DNA of 64,000 nt, taken from contig JALIZF010001367.1 in the NCBI GenBank assembly GCA_029948255.1, positions 62,001 to 126,000 on the forward strand, given 5' to 3'. The position numbers and the translations under genes were made by a program. How positions within the stretch are numbered: position 1 is the stretch's first letter; each line of letters starts with the position of its first letter. The stretch is from Telmatactis stephensoni (lineage: Eukaryota > Cnidaria > Anthozoa > Actiniaria > Isophelliidae). The notes under the pieces were generated by a model. The model did not search any database. It was not told where the DNA came from and saw only the letters and a list, made by a program, of their open reading frames with translations. This document shows positions 34,869-47,900 of this stretch, in pieces.

Positions 34869-37800
34869 CTAGCGTCGTCGTCTTTCTTGTAAAAACCAGT
34901 GATTGCCTTGACATTCCTGATTCCATCGAATACTGCACAACCAGCACCACTCGTATTTACATCGTGAACATGCCATGTGATTACAGCCTCCTACAACCAA
35001 TCATAACTTCTTGTTACACCAATAGAATAAAACACGTCTGAATGGTGAACGTGTTTACCACAACACTGTTTTCAGTGCAAACAAACAAAAACAATAGAAA
35101 GAGTACAAGTGTAGAGGCCCATGGAACTCCGACAAAGAGACAAGGCCTGAAATGTCAGTAAGTTATTTCTCATTTTATATGGTGTTACAAATTTCCATTC
35201 ATCCCTTGTTCTATTTCTATACACTGTCGCAGCCCAAACTCGTTCATTCGCTAGTCTCCTTTTATATTTTCACAAATGTACGAATGTATTCCCAATTTGT
35301 TCACAAATGTATTCATCCCACAAAACCGTGTCCGCACGGTAGATTTCCCACTCATATCACATCTATTCGAACTAGTAATCGTAATATTACGTATTACAAG
35401 CTATCCGTATTTCTCTAATATAGGTACAGTAATGGGCGAACTAAACCTTACCACTTTTTTCAGTTGGTACTTTACAATGTGGACATGGTTTACTGATTTG
35501 TTTAATGAGATCACGTGCTTCTTGATCCTCTCGTTCCCAGCATGCCCTGCGAGCACTGTCCTCACGAACCTGATAACGCTGTGTAGAAAATGATACAAGT
35601 TAAGATCAGGCTATGAACTATCAGTGGGGGAGGAGAGGTTGCGGTCTATATCAACGAACAATTGTTTGTCAGTTGACCCTTTGAGACCGTATTATATCCC
35701 CAGGCTACCAACCCTCTAGGCTTTGGTTATCAACAGATTCCTATGATGAAAGAACTCACACCACAACTAATGACACTATAGTTAACCCCTTTTCTGCCAT
35801 TATATACAACTATATATAGTTGGAAATGAACTTACACTTTGACGGGACGCTTCTGCTGACGGTGCTTGTTGACCTTGACATTTGTGTCCTCTTTGATAAG
35901 GTTCTTTACACTCGCAGCAGAATTCTCCCTAAAAATGTCACAAGTATTGCATTGTATTGTATTGCATTGCATTGTGCTACTTTGCCTAGCTGTGCTGTTG
36001 TGTTGTGCTGTGTTGCATTGTGCTGTGCTGTGTTATGTTGTCTTGCGTTGAGCTGTGCTGTGCTGTGCTGTCCTGTGTTGTTGTGTTGTTGTGTTGTTGT
36101 GCTGAGCTGTGTAGTGTAGTGTAGTGCAGTGCAGTGCAGTGTAGTGTAGTGTAGTGTAGTGTAGTGTAGTGTAGTGTAGTGTAGTGTAGTGTAGTGTAGT
36201 GTAGTGTAGTGTAGTGTAGTGTAGTGTAGTGTAGTGTAGTGTAGTGTAGTGTAGTGTGTTGTGTTGTGTTGCCGGTGTTGTGTTGTGTTGTGTTGTGTTG
36301 TGTTAATAATAATAATAAATGGTTCTTCATAGCGCATCAAACAAAAGTCTCGATGCTCTTTACATTAGGCCAGATAGAATTACAGATTCTTGAAGTTTAA
36401 CGAAATACCATTAGATTATGCGTTCCTGATAAACAGGAATGTTTTCAGTTGAGATTTAAAGGAAGCCAGAGAGATAGCATGTTTCACAGTGTCCGGTAGA
36501 TTGTTCCAAAGGGAAGGTGCAGCCAGTGAAAAGGATCTTTTGCCAAAGGTAGATGTTCTTGAACCTGGTTCTTCGAGAAGAAGCTTTGAAGAGGAACGCA
36601 GTAAAGGAACGCAGTAGCAGCAGTTGTGTTGTTAATGATACTTACCCCACAACCCCCCTCACAGCGGATAGTCCTCGCCCTTGGTGCAGGAAACAACCCC
36701 ATACCACATCCACGTCCAGGGCAAAGAACTCCACCTGACTGGAGGACGTACTCTTCGGTACTAAACCTTTGGAAGCGTTCGTACTATAACACGAGATCAA
36801 ATGTGAGACTACCTGTGGGTATAAACTTTATACGAGGCTAGGACAGAAATAAACACTTTTCATCACACTTACCATGAAGAGCTCAAGATTTTTTTTGATC
36901 TCTCCACGGTAAGTGTGATGAAAAGTTTCTATGTCCTAATTATTCACCACTTACGTTACATGGCACGTTGCATGTTCCATGTTAGGTTATACATGATACC
37001 AGGGTCTGTTATATGAAGTAGGTGAGATAACTCTTTTTCTAGTGTCCCCAGGTAACGACAAAAGAACTATCCCGGCTACCAGGTATAACTGGCCTTCATA
37101 TAAATAACCTCATTGACAGTCCAAAGACCCTCACTCAATACCGAATTGGTTAAAAAATACGCTTCATGTTTGACCAGGGGTTCAAAACTCTTAACGATAA
37201 AATCATCGGCTGTTTTGTGCCGTTTCGAACGCCTGATAAAATACTCAACAAACCTGTTGTTGCCCCAGTATTCTAAAATGATGTGCCTCTCCAATCACAG
37301 CGTCAGAGCAGCTGTCTGCAGAAAAACGAAAAGAGAAACTATTTAGTGACTATTTATTTTGAAAATCAACAGCATGTTGCTTGCCACCGAACTCCAAAAA
37401 CGTTTCAAATTATGATCCTTGAGAACCACCATCGTAAAAAAACATTCAATGATAAGACAAACACAACCTTGGTTATGACAGAGCACTGCGTGACGAAGGA
37501 GGCTACCTCAGATTTGATTTTGAAAGAATGGTATTGTTAGATTTTTGATATAAAGACAAAAACTCCATCAGTATTCGATGGTCAACTTTTTTCTCGTCAC
37601 ACTATGGTTAGTAACCATATGTAAACGTAGTTTTAGGATTCAAAATTCCTGTTGCACTCTTAATATAAAAACATCGAATTAATATCTTTTCGACGGACCT
37701 TTTTGTTGATTTTTGATGAACAAACATATCAGTCCTTGATATCAGTCTAACATTTATTTTTTCTGTAGGTCGTAGATAGCTTGTTTCAGTAATTTCTCCA

Positions 37801-40800
37801 GTATGTTTTATGACGCTTAATATGCTCCTTGAAAAATGTGTTGAAATCTGACTGTAATTCATTTCCTCTAAGATAACTGTTCCACAAAACCAAATGAAAG
37901 ACCTCCATAGTATACAAGTTTTCATCAGCAGTCTTTCCAACATGTTGAATATTCGAGTTTTTCAACTAAATTTTAACACAACTATAGCACCCAACTCGAA
38001 AGCTTTTGGTATTTTGGCTGCTACACCGTTGCTTCAATGAAAACTACCGTATCTATTTTCACACAAACAAAAACTTATTTGTTATAACTACGGTTGTATA
38101 CAATTATTTCAAAAAACGTTGACGTTAGAAGATCTGAATTAGTCTCACATCTGGAACCGACAACCAGCTGCAAATTTCGAAATAAATATAATCAATATAA
38201 ATATGTACAAAGCCATGCAGTTTATAATGATGACTTAGAATGATGATTTTTTCGTATTTTAGTGAAGGAATACAAAGCAGTTAATTTATGTTTCCTCTCA
38301 GATTCACATCGACCAACGTCAACGTGTTTTAAAACAGGTATATAATTGAATTGAATTGTTTCCATGGAGACGACTTATCGCAGCAAACGTCTTGGGATCG
38401 AGTTGCCTGTCAATCATATTAATCCATCTTGGCTTCACAAAGAACCAGATCAACGGAGCGGCCAAGCAATCAAGATTATACTCCCTTTAAACCAGATAAA
38501 TATTCAGTGGAAACTGATCGGTACAAGGAAGTTGAATACAACTAGACTTATCGAGCGCGGATGAGAGTTTTCCAAGGATTCTAAAACCTAGTGAATAAGA
38601 TTAATATGGCTCATTTGAAACAAGATCCACAGAATATTTGTGAGTTAACAGGACGTATGTAAGTACTAACATACCAAGGCAAGTTACAGGCAAATAAGAA
38701 AACACCAAGACAAAACTCGCTTGATACAAATGGATCTCTGTAGACTAGAGAATACAGCCCGAGAATATCTAATAACAATCCAGGCATGTTGTGAGCGACT
38801 TGAGCGCGTTCCACATACACGTAGCTGAATTTTCAAACCCATTTACTACAATTTGCTTGATATAATACATTATATTTTCTCGGTAGTTTTATATACCTGT
38901 AATGAAGTTTTCAAGCAGGTTTTGAGTTGCTACCTTCAAACATTAATGATCAAACAAGCGTCTAGTGATGATTAATTGAACCGGAAATGTCACGAATTTC
39001 TTTGTTCTCAAGTGATTTTTATTATAAATTTCTATTTCTTCCATAAATCTACGTTGACCATTTCAAATAAACCCATTTGCCATAAGCTTGTTTTGTAATC
39101 GGTTTCATCTAGTTGACTTCAACACCGCTGATTCAGTTCACAAGCGTGGTTTACTAAGCGAGCTCAGCCATTAAATTTAATCGTAGCACATTTGGTCAAC
39201 AGGCCTACCGTTCAAAGGTTTTTGGCATTCTTTTCATCTTATTCCTGACCAAATTGAACACATTTAGGAATATCAACCTTCGTTATTTTCACTTTCGAAA
39301 AGTCTGCATATTTTCTCCGATGTAGTTTCAGGTCTGGTTTCTGTTTGTTGAGTAACGCAATACAAGTGTAACGCTCATTGATTTTCCTAGGATTGACCGT
39401 AGTATTGTTCGTGTTGATGGGAACCCATCAGAGGTGGCTAGAAATGATGCTGGTCAGGTAGGAAAATTGCATAGTGTTATTTGTCTTAACGTGTCGCGAT
39501 GAACAAAAAACAAACAAAACAAAACAAAGAACAAACAGCAGCAGAACAAACATACAATCAAACAAAAAGCAAAGATGACAAAAGCGTAATATTATAAAGC
39601 ATAGAGAAGGAAAAAGTGTGTTGCTTTATGTTAGTTTCGTCTTCTGTAATGCCGGCGATACACGCTTTATTTTTTTCTCGCTCTGGCAATGCAGTTTTAG
39701 AGATTTTGTTGCGAGAGCAAAATTACCGTGTGTTTATGTCTGTTTATTTTATTTTATTTATTTTATTTATTTATTATTATTTAGAAGCTTCCACTTAGTT
39801 AACATGAGTTTACAATAACAAGAGAAAACAATAAACTGAAAAGACACAAATACATAACAATACAGTTAAACTAAGTGAGGGAGCAACTAACGGACTCAAG
39901 AGGTCCCGACAACAACGTTGGAGGTCCCTCCAACAACGAACAAGAAAAAATTGACATACATAAAACACTTATATAAAAAAATATATTAATGCCGGCTAAT
40001 AGTGGCTTCCATAACCCAATGTGTGTGTGTGTGTTGGGGGGGGGAAATCAACAGCAGCAATAATTTATCTCATCAAAAATTGTTGCAAAAAGTATTGAAT
40101 GCTGTAGAGTGATGATAGACGCTACAATTTTTCTCTGCAACAAAATCTCAAATTGCGTTGCCAGTGCGTCAAAAAAATTGCAGCGCGCGCCGGTGTGTAC
40201 AAACTGATGGAACTCAATGCTTTATTACATGCCAAACATGACTAAGCAATTCAAATTGTTGATTTTTGGTAGTACTCGATGGTGCTGACCAACTCCTCAC
40301 GTTGGACGGACATAGAAACACGTAACTTACTAGATATCTGGGGACGACGATATTCTACTCTCAGATTAAAGAAAAGGAATTTCAAAGACTGGGAACTGAT
40401 AGCACGTGACTTCAATAGTCGATGTCAGATGAATGGTTCAGCGGCACTAGGTCCAAGGACTGGCAACCAGTGTAAAATACGTATCAAAAATATGTTATCA
40501 GAGTACAAGAAAGCCAAAACTGAGGGCCCTGGAAACAGTAAACAAAGTTTTCCTTTCTTTGACGCCATTGAGAGTATCTTAAACAGGTGTGACCAACAGC
40601 CAGATCAGTACGTTGACCAGTTAGATGATTGCCAGGAAGTCAAAGAAGGTGAGAATATAACTTTGCGTTTTCCAGCAGAAGTACAAGTAACAGGAAGACA
40701 GCAAGTCAGTGTGGGAACGGCGACAGAATCATCTTCTATTCAAGAAATGGCTGTCAGTCCAGTAAGTACTATTTATACTGGCCCAACAATACTATTTCCA

Positions 40801-41879
40801 CAAGCAGCTAGTGGCGACGTGTCTACAAAGCACTTACCACAAGCAACTAACAATGGAATGGAAACACAACTCTTTGACACAAACCAAGACCAACAAAGGG
40901 ATAACACTTCCAGCCATGGTATAGTGAACAGAGGTATGACACACAAGAGAGTGTTGGCACAAAAGAGGAAACTGCGTAAGAATCCACGCCCTGTCAAGGT
41001 TGTCAAGGTTACAGGTCAAGTAAACAAAGATGACAAACTACTAGCAGTAGTGAGGGAGTTTATCGAAGAAAGACGTAAGCGCGAAGAAGAGTTATTTGAC
41101 AAACTATTTCAGCAGCAAGCTGAGGCAGAAAAACGATATCAAGAGTTTACTCTTAACGTTATTAGGGAAATAGGTCGACTTTTTAGACCAGAAGCATTTA
41201 GCAACAACTAGATATACATACTACACTGTGTTGTAGTTACCAGAAGCATTTAGCAACAACTCATCTTAGATATACATACTGTGTTGTAGTTACCAGAAGC
41301 ATTTAGCAACAACTCATCTTAGATATACATACTACACTGTGTTGCAGTTACCAGAAGCATTTAGCAACAACTCATCTTAGATATACATACTACACTGTGT
41401 TGCAGTTACCAGAAGCATTTAGCAACAACTCATCTTAGATATACATACTGTGTTGTAGTTACCAGAAGCATTTAGCAACAACTCATCTTAGATATACATA
41501 CTGTGTTGTAGTTACCAGAAGCATTTAGCAACAACTCATCTTAGATATACATACTGTGTTGTAGTTACCAGAAGCATTTAGCAACAACTCATCTTAGATA
41601 TACATACTACACTGTGTTGTAGTTACCACTCAACGTTGTAGATTTGTTTGTCCATGTTTGTGATTTACGAACACTGAGTAGACGAAAGAACGAGTGAGCA
41701 AGGAGTTCATCTCCACATCTTGACTATTAATGCTTGCATGTGTGGTCAATATAGTTTTATATTCCTTCAAATCCATCATTGAAATTTTGCCTCAATTATT
41801 TTTAAATAACAAAGAATGCCGATTCCATTAAAGTGTATTGATGTATTTTATAGACTACGCATTTAATGTTTGTTGTTTC

Positions 41880-41942
<63 letters not shown>

Positions 41943-44900
41943 CGGGGCAAACTAACTGACGGCTGGGAAAGGTCATTCCAAAAAAAGCGGAAAACTAAAA
42001 CAATATTACAGTGGGACCTCTTTATAAGGACCATCTATTAATCGACCACTCTCTGTATAGTGGTCACTTGACAGAACCTAAATATCCAGGAGTACCCAAC
42101 GAGTCACTTGCTCAAATCGCCGCAAAACAGCTCAAAAACACATTGATAACATTCCATTCATACTTTAGACGCAAAATTAAAAGTTGCTGGGAAAAAAATA
42201 TCCGCTCCACATTGCCAGCCAGATAAAACCCAAAACGTTATACTCCCCAGCCAGGCATTCGGAGTATCATTTTTTTTACCAGCCAGAAAGTCGTTTATGG
42301 CTTGCCAGGGTATTTGCCAGCCAGCAAGCTCTATGCAACTTCCAGTTTGCTAGCCAGGAAAATTTAAAGTTTGCACATTTTTACACAATCATCGGCATGC
42401 AATAAAGTGGCAAAGAAAAGAAACCATTTAATGAAATATTGAATGTTTACTAGACGTTCATGTGGTCCTCTTTGTTTTACACGTTTTTGGGGACTTTAAA
42501 ATGTCAAGACCTCTGTGGCTTTCCATTTTTAATATCTATTTCATTTTGCCAGGTTGGTCGAGCGGTTTAAGGCGGTGTTACACGAAACGATTTTTAACGA
42601 CAATTTTCAGCGCAACGGCATTGCGTTAAAAATCTTTCTCGTGTAACATGACACTTGGAACAATTTTCCTTGCAATTTTTGCATCGGCAACGCGTTGCGA
42701 GTTTTTAAATTCAAGTCAGAAACTCGCAACGCATAATATTGCAAGTTGTTGTTGCAGAGCAAATGTTGCACGTATTACCACCCCGAGCGCAACAAATTTT
42801 CTTTGTTGCACGAAGTAAAAGCACTGTCTACTTCGTAAAAGGTAAAAACATTTAGCAAACGAAAAATAAAAGTTCATAATTTAAGAGAACCAAATATTGT
42901 TCATTGCAGTTGCCTCTAACCTTAAGTATGAATCCCACTGTAGCGTTGGAACTGAAAATTAATACAAAATATCAATCAAATCTGGAGTTCACCTGAATCC
43001 TTTTCGCGATAAATCAATATTATTTTAGGTGTTATGTAAAATATTATTCAACATTATATGCCCGCATTTACATGTTACAAGCTTGTAGGTCCTATGTGGT
43101 TAATTTAAGCATATATAGCAACGTCTCTAAACCAATAGATAAATTGATAATCATTATACATTCCAACCTCTCTCCTTTTTATTTTCCCATTTTATCACGC
43201 TTGGTAATTGTATCTAATGGTGTTAACCATTCAGAGTAGGATGGAGAAAAATATGTGTGATTCAAGCAAAGCTTACGTAAAACAGAAAAGAAATAGGTCA
43301 CTTACGTGGAGGCTTCGTAACCAGTGTCTCGATTTGTTGAAACACCACTCATGGTATTTTTAGAAAAAAAATTCTGAAAAGATCAAGAGAAAATTTATAT
43401 CAATAAAATTCATATTTGATAAAAATTGAAATAAAATATGATTCACTAAGCGACCATTCGCCGCAAAAGTTTCGCAAAATTGAATTTGCAAAGTTTCGAA
43501 GCAAAGGCCATCTGCCTATCGGCCATTCGCCGCAAAAGTTTCGCAAAACTGAATTTGCAAAGTTTCGAAGCAAAGGCCATCTGCCTATCGACCATTCGCC
43601 GCAAAAGTTTCGCAAAACTGAATTTGCAAAGTTTCGAAGCAAAGGCCATCTGCCTATCGGCCATTCGCCGCAAAAGTTTCGCAAAACTGAATTTGCAAAG
43701 TTTCGAAGCAAAGGCCATCTGCCTATCGGCCATTCGCCGCAAAAGTTTCGCAAAACTGAATTTGCAAAGTTTCGAAGCAAAGGCCATCTGCCTATCGACC
43801 ATTCGCCGCAAAAGTTTCGCAAAACTGAATTTGCAAAGTTTCGAAGCAAAGGCCATCTGCCTATCGGCCATTCGCCGCAAAAGTTTCGCAAAACTGAATT
43901 TGCAAAGTTTCGAAGCAAAGGCCATCTGCCTATCGACCATTCGCCGCAAAAGTTTCGCAAAACTGAATTTGCAAAGTTTCGAAGCAAAGGCCATCTGCCT
44001 ATCGGCCATTCGCCGCAAAAGTTTCGCAAAACTGAATTTGCAAAGTTTCGAAGCAAAGGCCATCTGCCTATCGGCCATTCGCCGCAAAAGTTTCGCAAAA
44101 CTGAATTTGCAAAGTTTCGAAGCAAAGGCCATCTGCCTATCGACCATTCGCCGCAAAAGTTTCGCAAAACTGAATTTGCAAAGTTTCGAAGCAAAGGCCA
44201 TCTGCCTATCGACCATTCGCCGCAAAAGTTTCGCAAAACTGAATTTGCAAAGTTTCGAAGCAAAGGCCATCTGCCTATCGGCCATTCGCCGCAAAAGTTT
44301 CGCAAAACTGAATTTGCAAAGTTTCGAAGCAAAGGCCATCTGCCTATCGGCCATTCGCCGCAAAAGTTTCGCAAAACTGAATTTGCAAAGTTTCGAAGCA
44401 AAGGCCATCTGCCTATCGGCCATTCGCCGCAAAAGTTTCGCAAAACTGAATTTGCAAAGTTTCGAAGCAAAGGCCATCTGCCTATCGGCCATTCGCCGCA
44501 AAAGTTTCGCAAAACTGAATTTGCAAAGTTTCGAAGCAAAGGCCATCTGCCTATCGGCCATTCGCCGCAAAAGTTTCGCAAAACTGAATTTGCAAAGTTT
44601 CGAAGCAAAGGCCATCTGCCTATCGGCCATTCGCCGCAAAAGTTTCGCAAAACTGAATTTGCAAAGTTTCGAAGCAAAGGCCATCTATCTAACTAACATT
44701 GACAACAAAAATTTTCAAAAGGACTTTGCAGAGTCTCGCAGCAAATGTCTTCTATCTTTTACTGGTGTCTGCGTAGGCTATACCAATGCGGCTCCCATAC
44801 GGCCAAATGATTTCGACAACCTGAAATGAGTGCTAGCTTGATTTGAATCGTTAGCAGGGTTACTGTTGAGATAGACACTTCAGTATTGCCCTTTAAACAT

Positions 44901-47900
44901 AATGTTATTTAATTAAAATTCAAATAAATAAGTTCCATTTCAAACAAATTAAACTGCTGTTGGAATCGTCAGGGAGAGGTTTTTCCAGTTACAACAGTCA
45001 AAAGACTATATAATCTTTTTCTAAGGTAGTTTGGTAGAACATATAGTTAATTATATATAGAAGCCAGCATATTAGCTTGCCGTTTCCTTGAAATTTTCCT
45101 TAGGAACACTTTCGGCAATTTTTGTCATAAACAACTGGTTTCAAAACTTGGAATGCTATAGAATGCCAAAATTTTACCGTTGCATGTTCGTAAAATCTTG
45201 TTGATATTTCAAGGTTCTTTTTGCCTCTAGAAATATGGTACTGAAAACACTCTGTGAATACAACCAAATGGTCTTGCGAGAAGAAAACGAATACATACAG
45301 TTCTTGAAATATCACCAATCTTTTTATTCCAAACATGTTTCGGCAGCGTCACACTGACACAAAAATAGAACTATATGTACAAGAATATCTATAAAATATA
45401 CATAAAGCGTAGCCTCTTTTAATATCAGTAGAAAGTCCGTGAGTGAATGCCCAAATCAGAGATAACAGTATTGAAGTAACTTGATAATTGCCTCAAGAAA
45501 ACGTTAAAGATTGAGAGCGAGGCTAAGGGCCTGCTTGCACTACAACGAAATATTTTAGGTGTATTCAAAACCTAACACTTAGAGATCATGAGTTTGTCAA
45601 ATGCGTTTGTGATTTCACTTTGTTAACCTGTCAATCAAACCGTTAATGCTGATGTATGAACGAAAGACAGAAATTTGTTTATCCTTTGGCGATTCAGAGA
45701 CTCAACTACTTCAAGCAGAAACGCCGGTACTTAAGTAAATTCATTTGTGGAATTAAAGGCGTAGATTTCAACTCAACTGGACATTTCAACGTCCAGCCGA
45801 AGAATCGTGGTTTGAAATCCACGTGAATGCTAGAAATTTCGCAGAGGAATGCCATTTGGGTGTTATAGTAACGTTGATGTACTTGAATGTTGTAACGACT
45901 AGTAATGAATGTACGTTGACAGACGTACGTCAAGCGAACAAAGGAGTTCTACACCTAGAAAAAATTTGGAGGCCTCCAAATCAAGACGGCGGCGCTTTTG
46001 TAGTTTGGTAGGCTTAATACAAAAACTTTTCGTGACGTCACGTACTCCACTAAAACGCTGTTGCAAACAAACAGGCTTTCGCATAGTGCAAACAGGCCCT
46101 TTATACAAAAACTGCTAGTATTTGGGTAAGCAATTTTCAAAGGAGCTGTCGTCTTGTTTGCAAAGCCAATTAGGTTATTAACTTATGTTATCCGTTTGGT
46201 CAAAATAGCGGTAAATTAGTTTCCAACCGGTGACTAAAATAATTAATTGTTCGCGATCGAGCATTACATAAAATTTAAGAACAAGAAAACCCAAGGGGGT
46301 GCGTTTTAGTTAGTTAAGGGTCTGTCCCATAACCAACGAGAGGATAAGAAATAATCCTGGTCTGTCAAGATGTTGACCTTGGCCGGAGGTCATGCTTCAA
46401 AATATTCATCATCATAAAGGAATGTTACAAAAAGCCTAGTGAAAACACACTCCACTGTATCCTGGCATGTAACTTTGTGTTTTACATTTCCAGAGCTGAG
46501 TTTGGCCTTCAAAAAAAAAAACAAAAAACAAAAACAAAAATCAAACAGACAAAAAGAACCCAAAGGCCCAAAGGCCCAAAAAACCCCAGAAAATATGAAA
46601 AATTTAACATACACATTGATTGATATCCATCGGATTTTTTCTGGAACATGTCAACTCAATGTCAACTGTATGTGAGTCGTAGGCAACCTACCGCCTTGTA
46701 TCTTTACCCTTCTGGCGCGAAAAACTACAATACGTTAGTTGACAGATATCTGCCAGATTAGTAAACAAAAGACAACCAGAGAACTGTTCTCAGAACAGAA
46801 GTGAACAGAACCTACACAAAGTTGTAAAAGAAAATTGAATTCAACGGTAACCCTGTTTTAACTGACAATAAATGTTTTAGGACCTGATTATATAAACCAG
46901 GTCGGGCCAGTAAGCAAAAAAAAAAGCCCTTAGTGAAAACTTTGAGAAAGTTACACTTCTTGTTTTCTATATCAAAGTTGTCCTGTGCACAAATACCGTA
47001 CAAAAAATCCCTGGAGAAGCATGTGACAGAAAAATTGAACGAATTTCACGTTTTGTTCAAAATCTGACAAGAATTTGGAGGAAGTCGCCTTTTGCTTGCT
47101 ACATGCCGGTGTATCAATGCTTGACACATCAAAAGAAAGCAAGTGGCATTTCCTGACATCGGTATGTTTTGGAACTCCGGAAGAACAGTAAAGCCTTGAA
47201 AAAGCACACAAACTCAGTGACAGATATCTGTCACATTATTTACTTAATGTTTGTTAACTAACAGACCATCCTACAATCGTTTTCAGTTCAAACAGATAAC
47301 AATCATGTACTTAAAAGAATGACTACATTTTGAATCCTACATCTTTATTTCTTGTTAAGGGTTGTAAAAACTTCTATTTTGACGGCCGTCTTGTTTTAAA
47401 ATGAAAGTTACAACACCACAAACACAACTGCAAACACTGAGTTGGTGGGCGGGTTGGTGGGTAAACGAACACCTAAAGGAATGTTACGAAAAGCCTTGTG
47501 AAAGCACACTCCATGTAGCCCGGCATGAGCTTTGTGTTTTTAATACATTTCCGGAGTTACATTTGGCTCGCTATGACGAAACAGGCGTTCCAAACAAAAG
47601 CGGAAAAGATGAAAAATATAGACACTGATAAACTAATCATCCTACTGCAAATGTCGTCAAAGTTGCAACGGCTGTGTTTTTGAATCTGACTAGAACAATT
47701 GTAATTCTAAAAGCCTTATTATAACAACAGATAACAATAGTTGTGGATAAACAATAATAACTTTAAGCAGTAAAAGTTTGTTTTGTAGTATAAAAAGTCA
47801 ACATTCGCTAAACGTTCCTTGAAGATTGATTTTGTGTTTTGTAGGCCGACTGTCAGCAAACGAGATACATTCGCACAGTCTGCTAATAAGCACACGAATC

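Noticed and set aside
35152..35593. Plus-strand frames over 35.2-35.6 kb
   Set aside because: They are opposite-strand shadows of parkin exon 9 and its intron.
38364..38564. 66-codon frame starting [10 protein letters not shown] as a gene
   Set aside because: It overlaps the candidate exon ending at 38520 in a different frame, has no family signature, and has no splice site that would join it to the other segments in phase.
43400..44829. Four frames of more than 400 codons at 43.4-44.8 kb as genes
   Set aside because: All are readings of the same 69-bp satellite in different frames and strands; no unique domain, promoter or splice structure supports them.
47401..47628. 75-codon plus-strand frame as a gene
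   Set aside because: It spans a copy of a repeat also found at 46.4 kb and has no recognisable domain.
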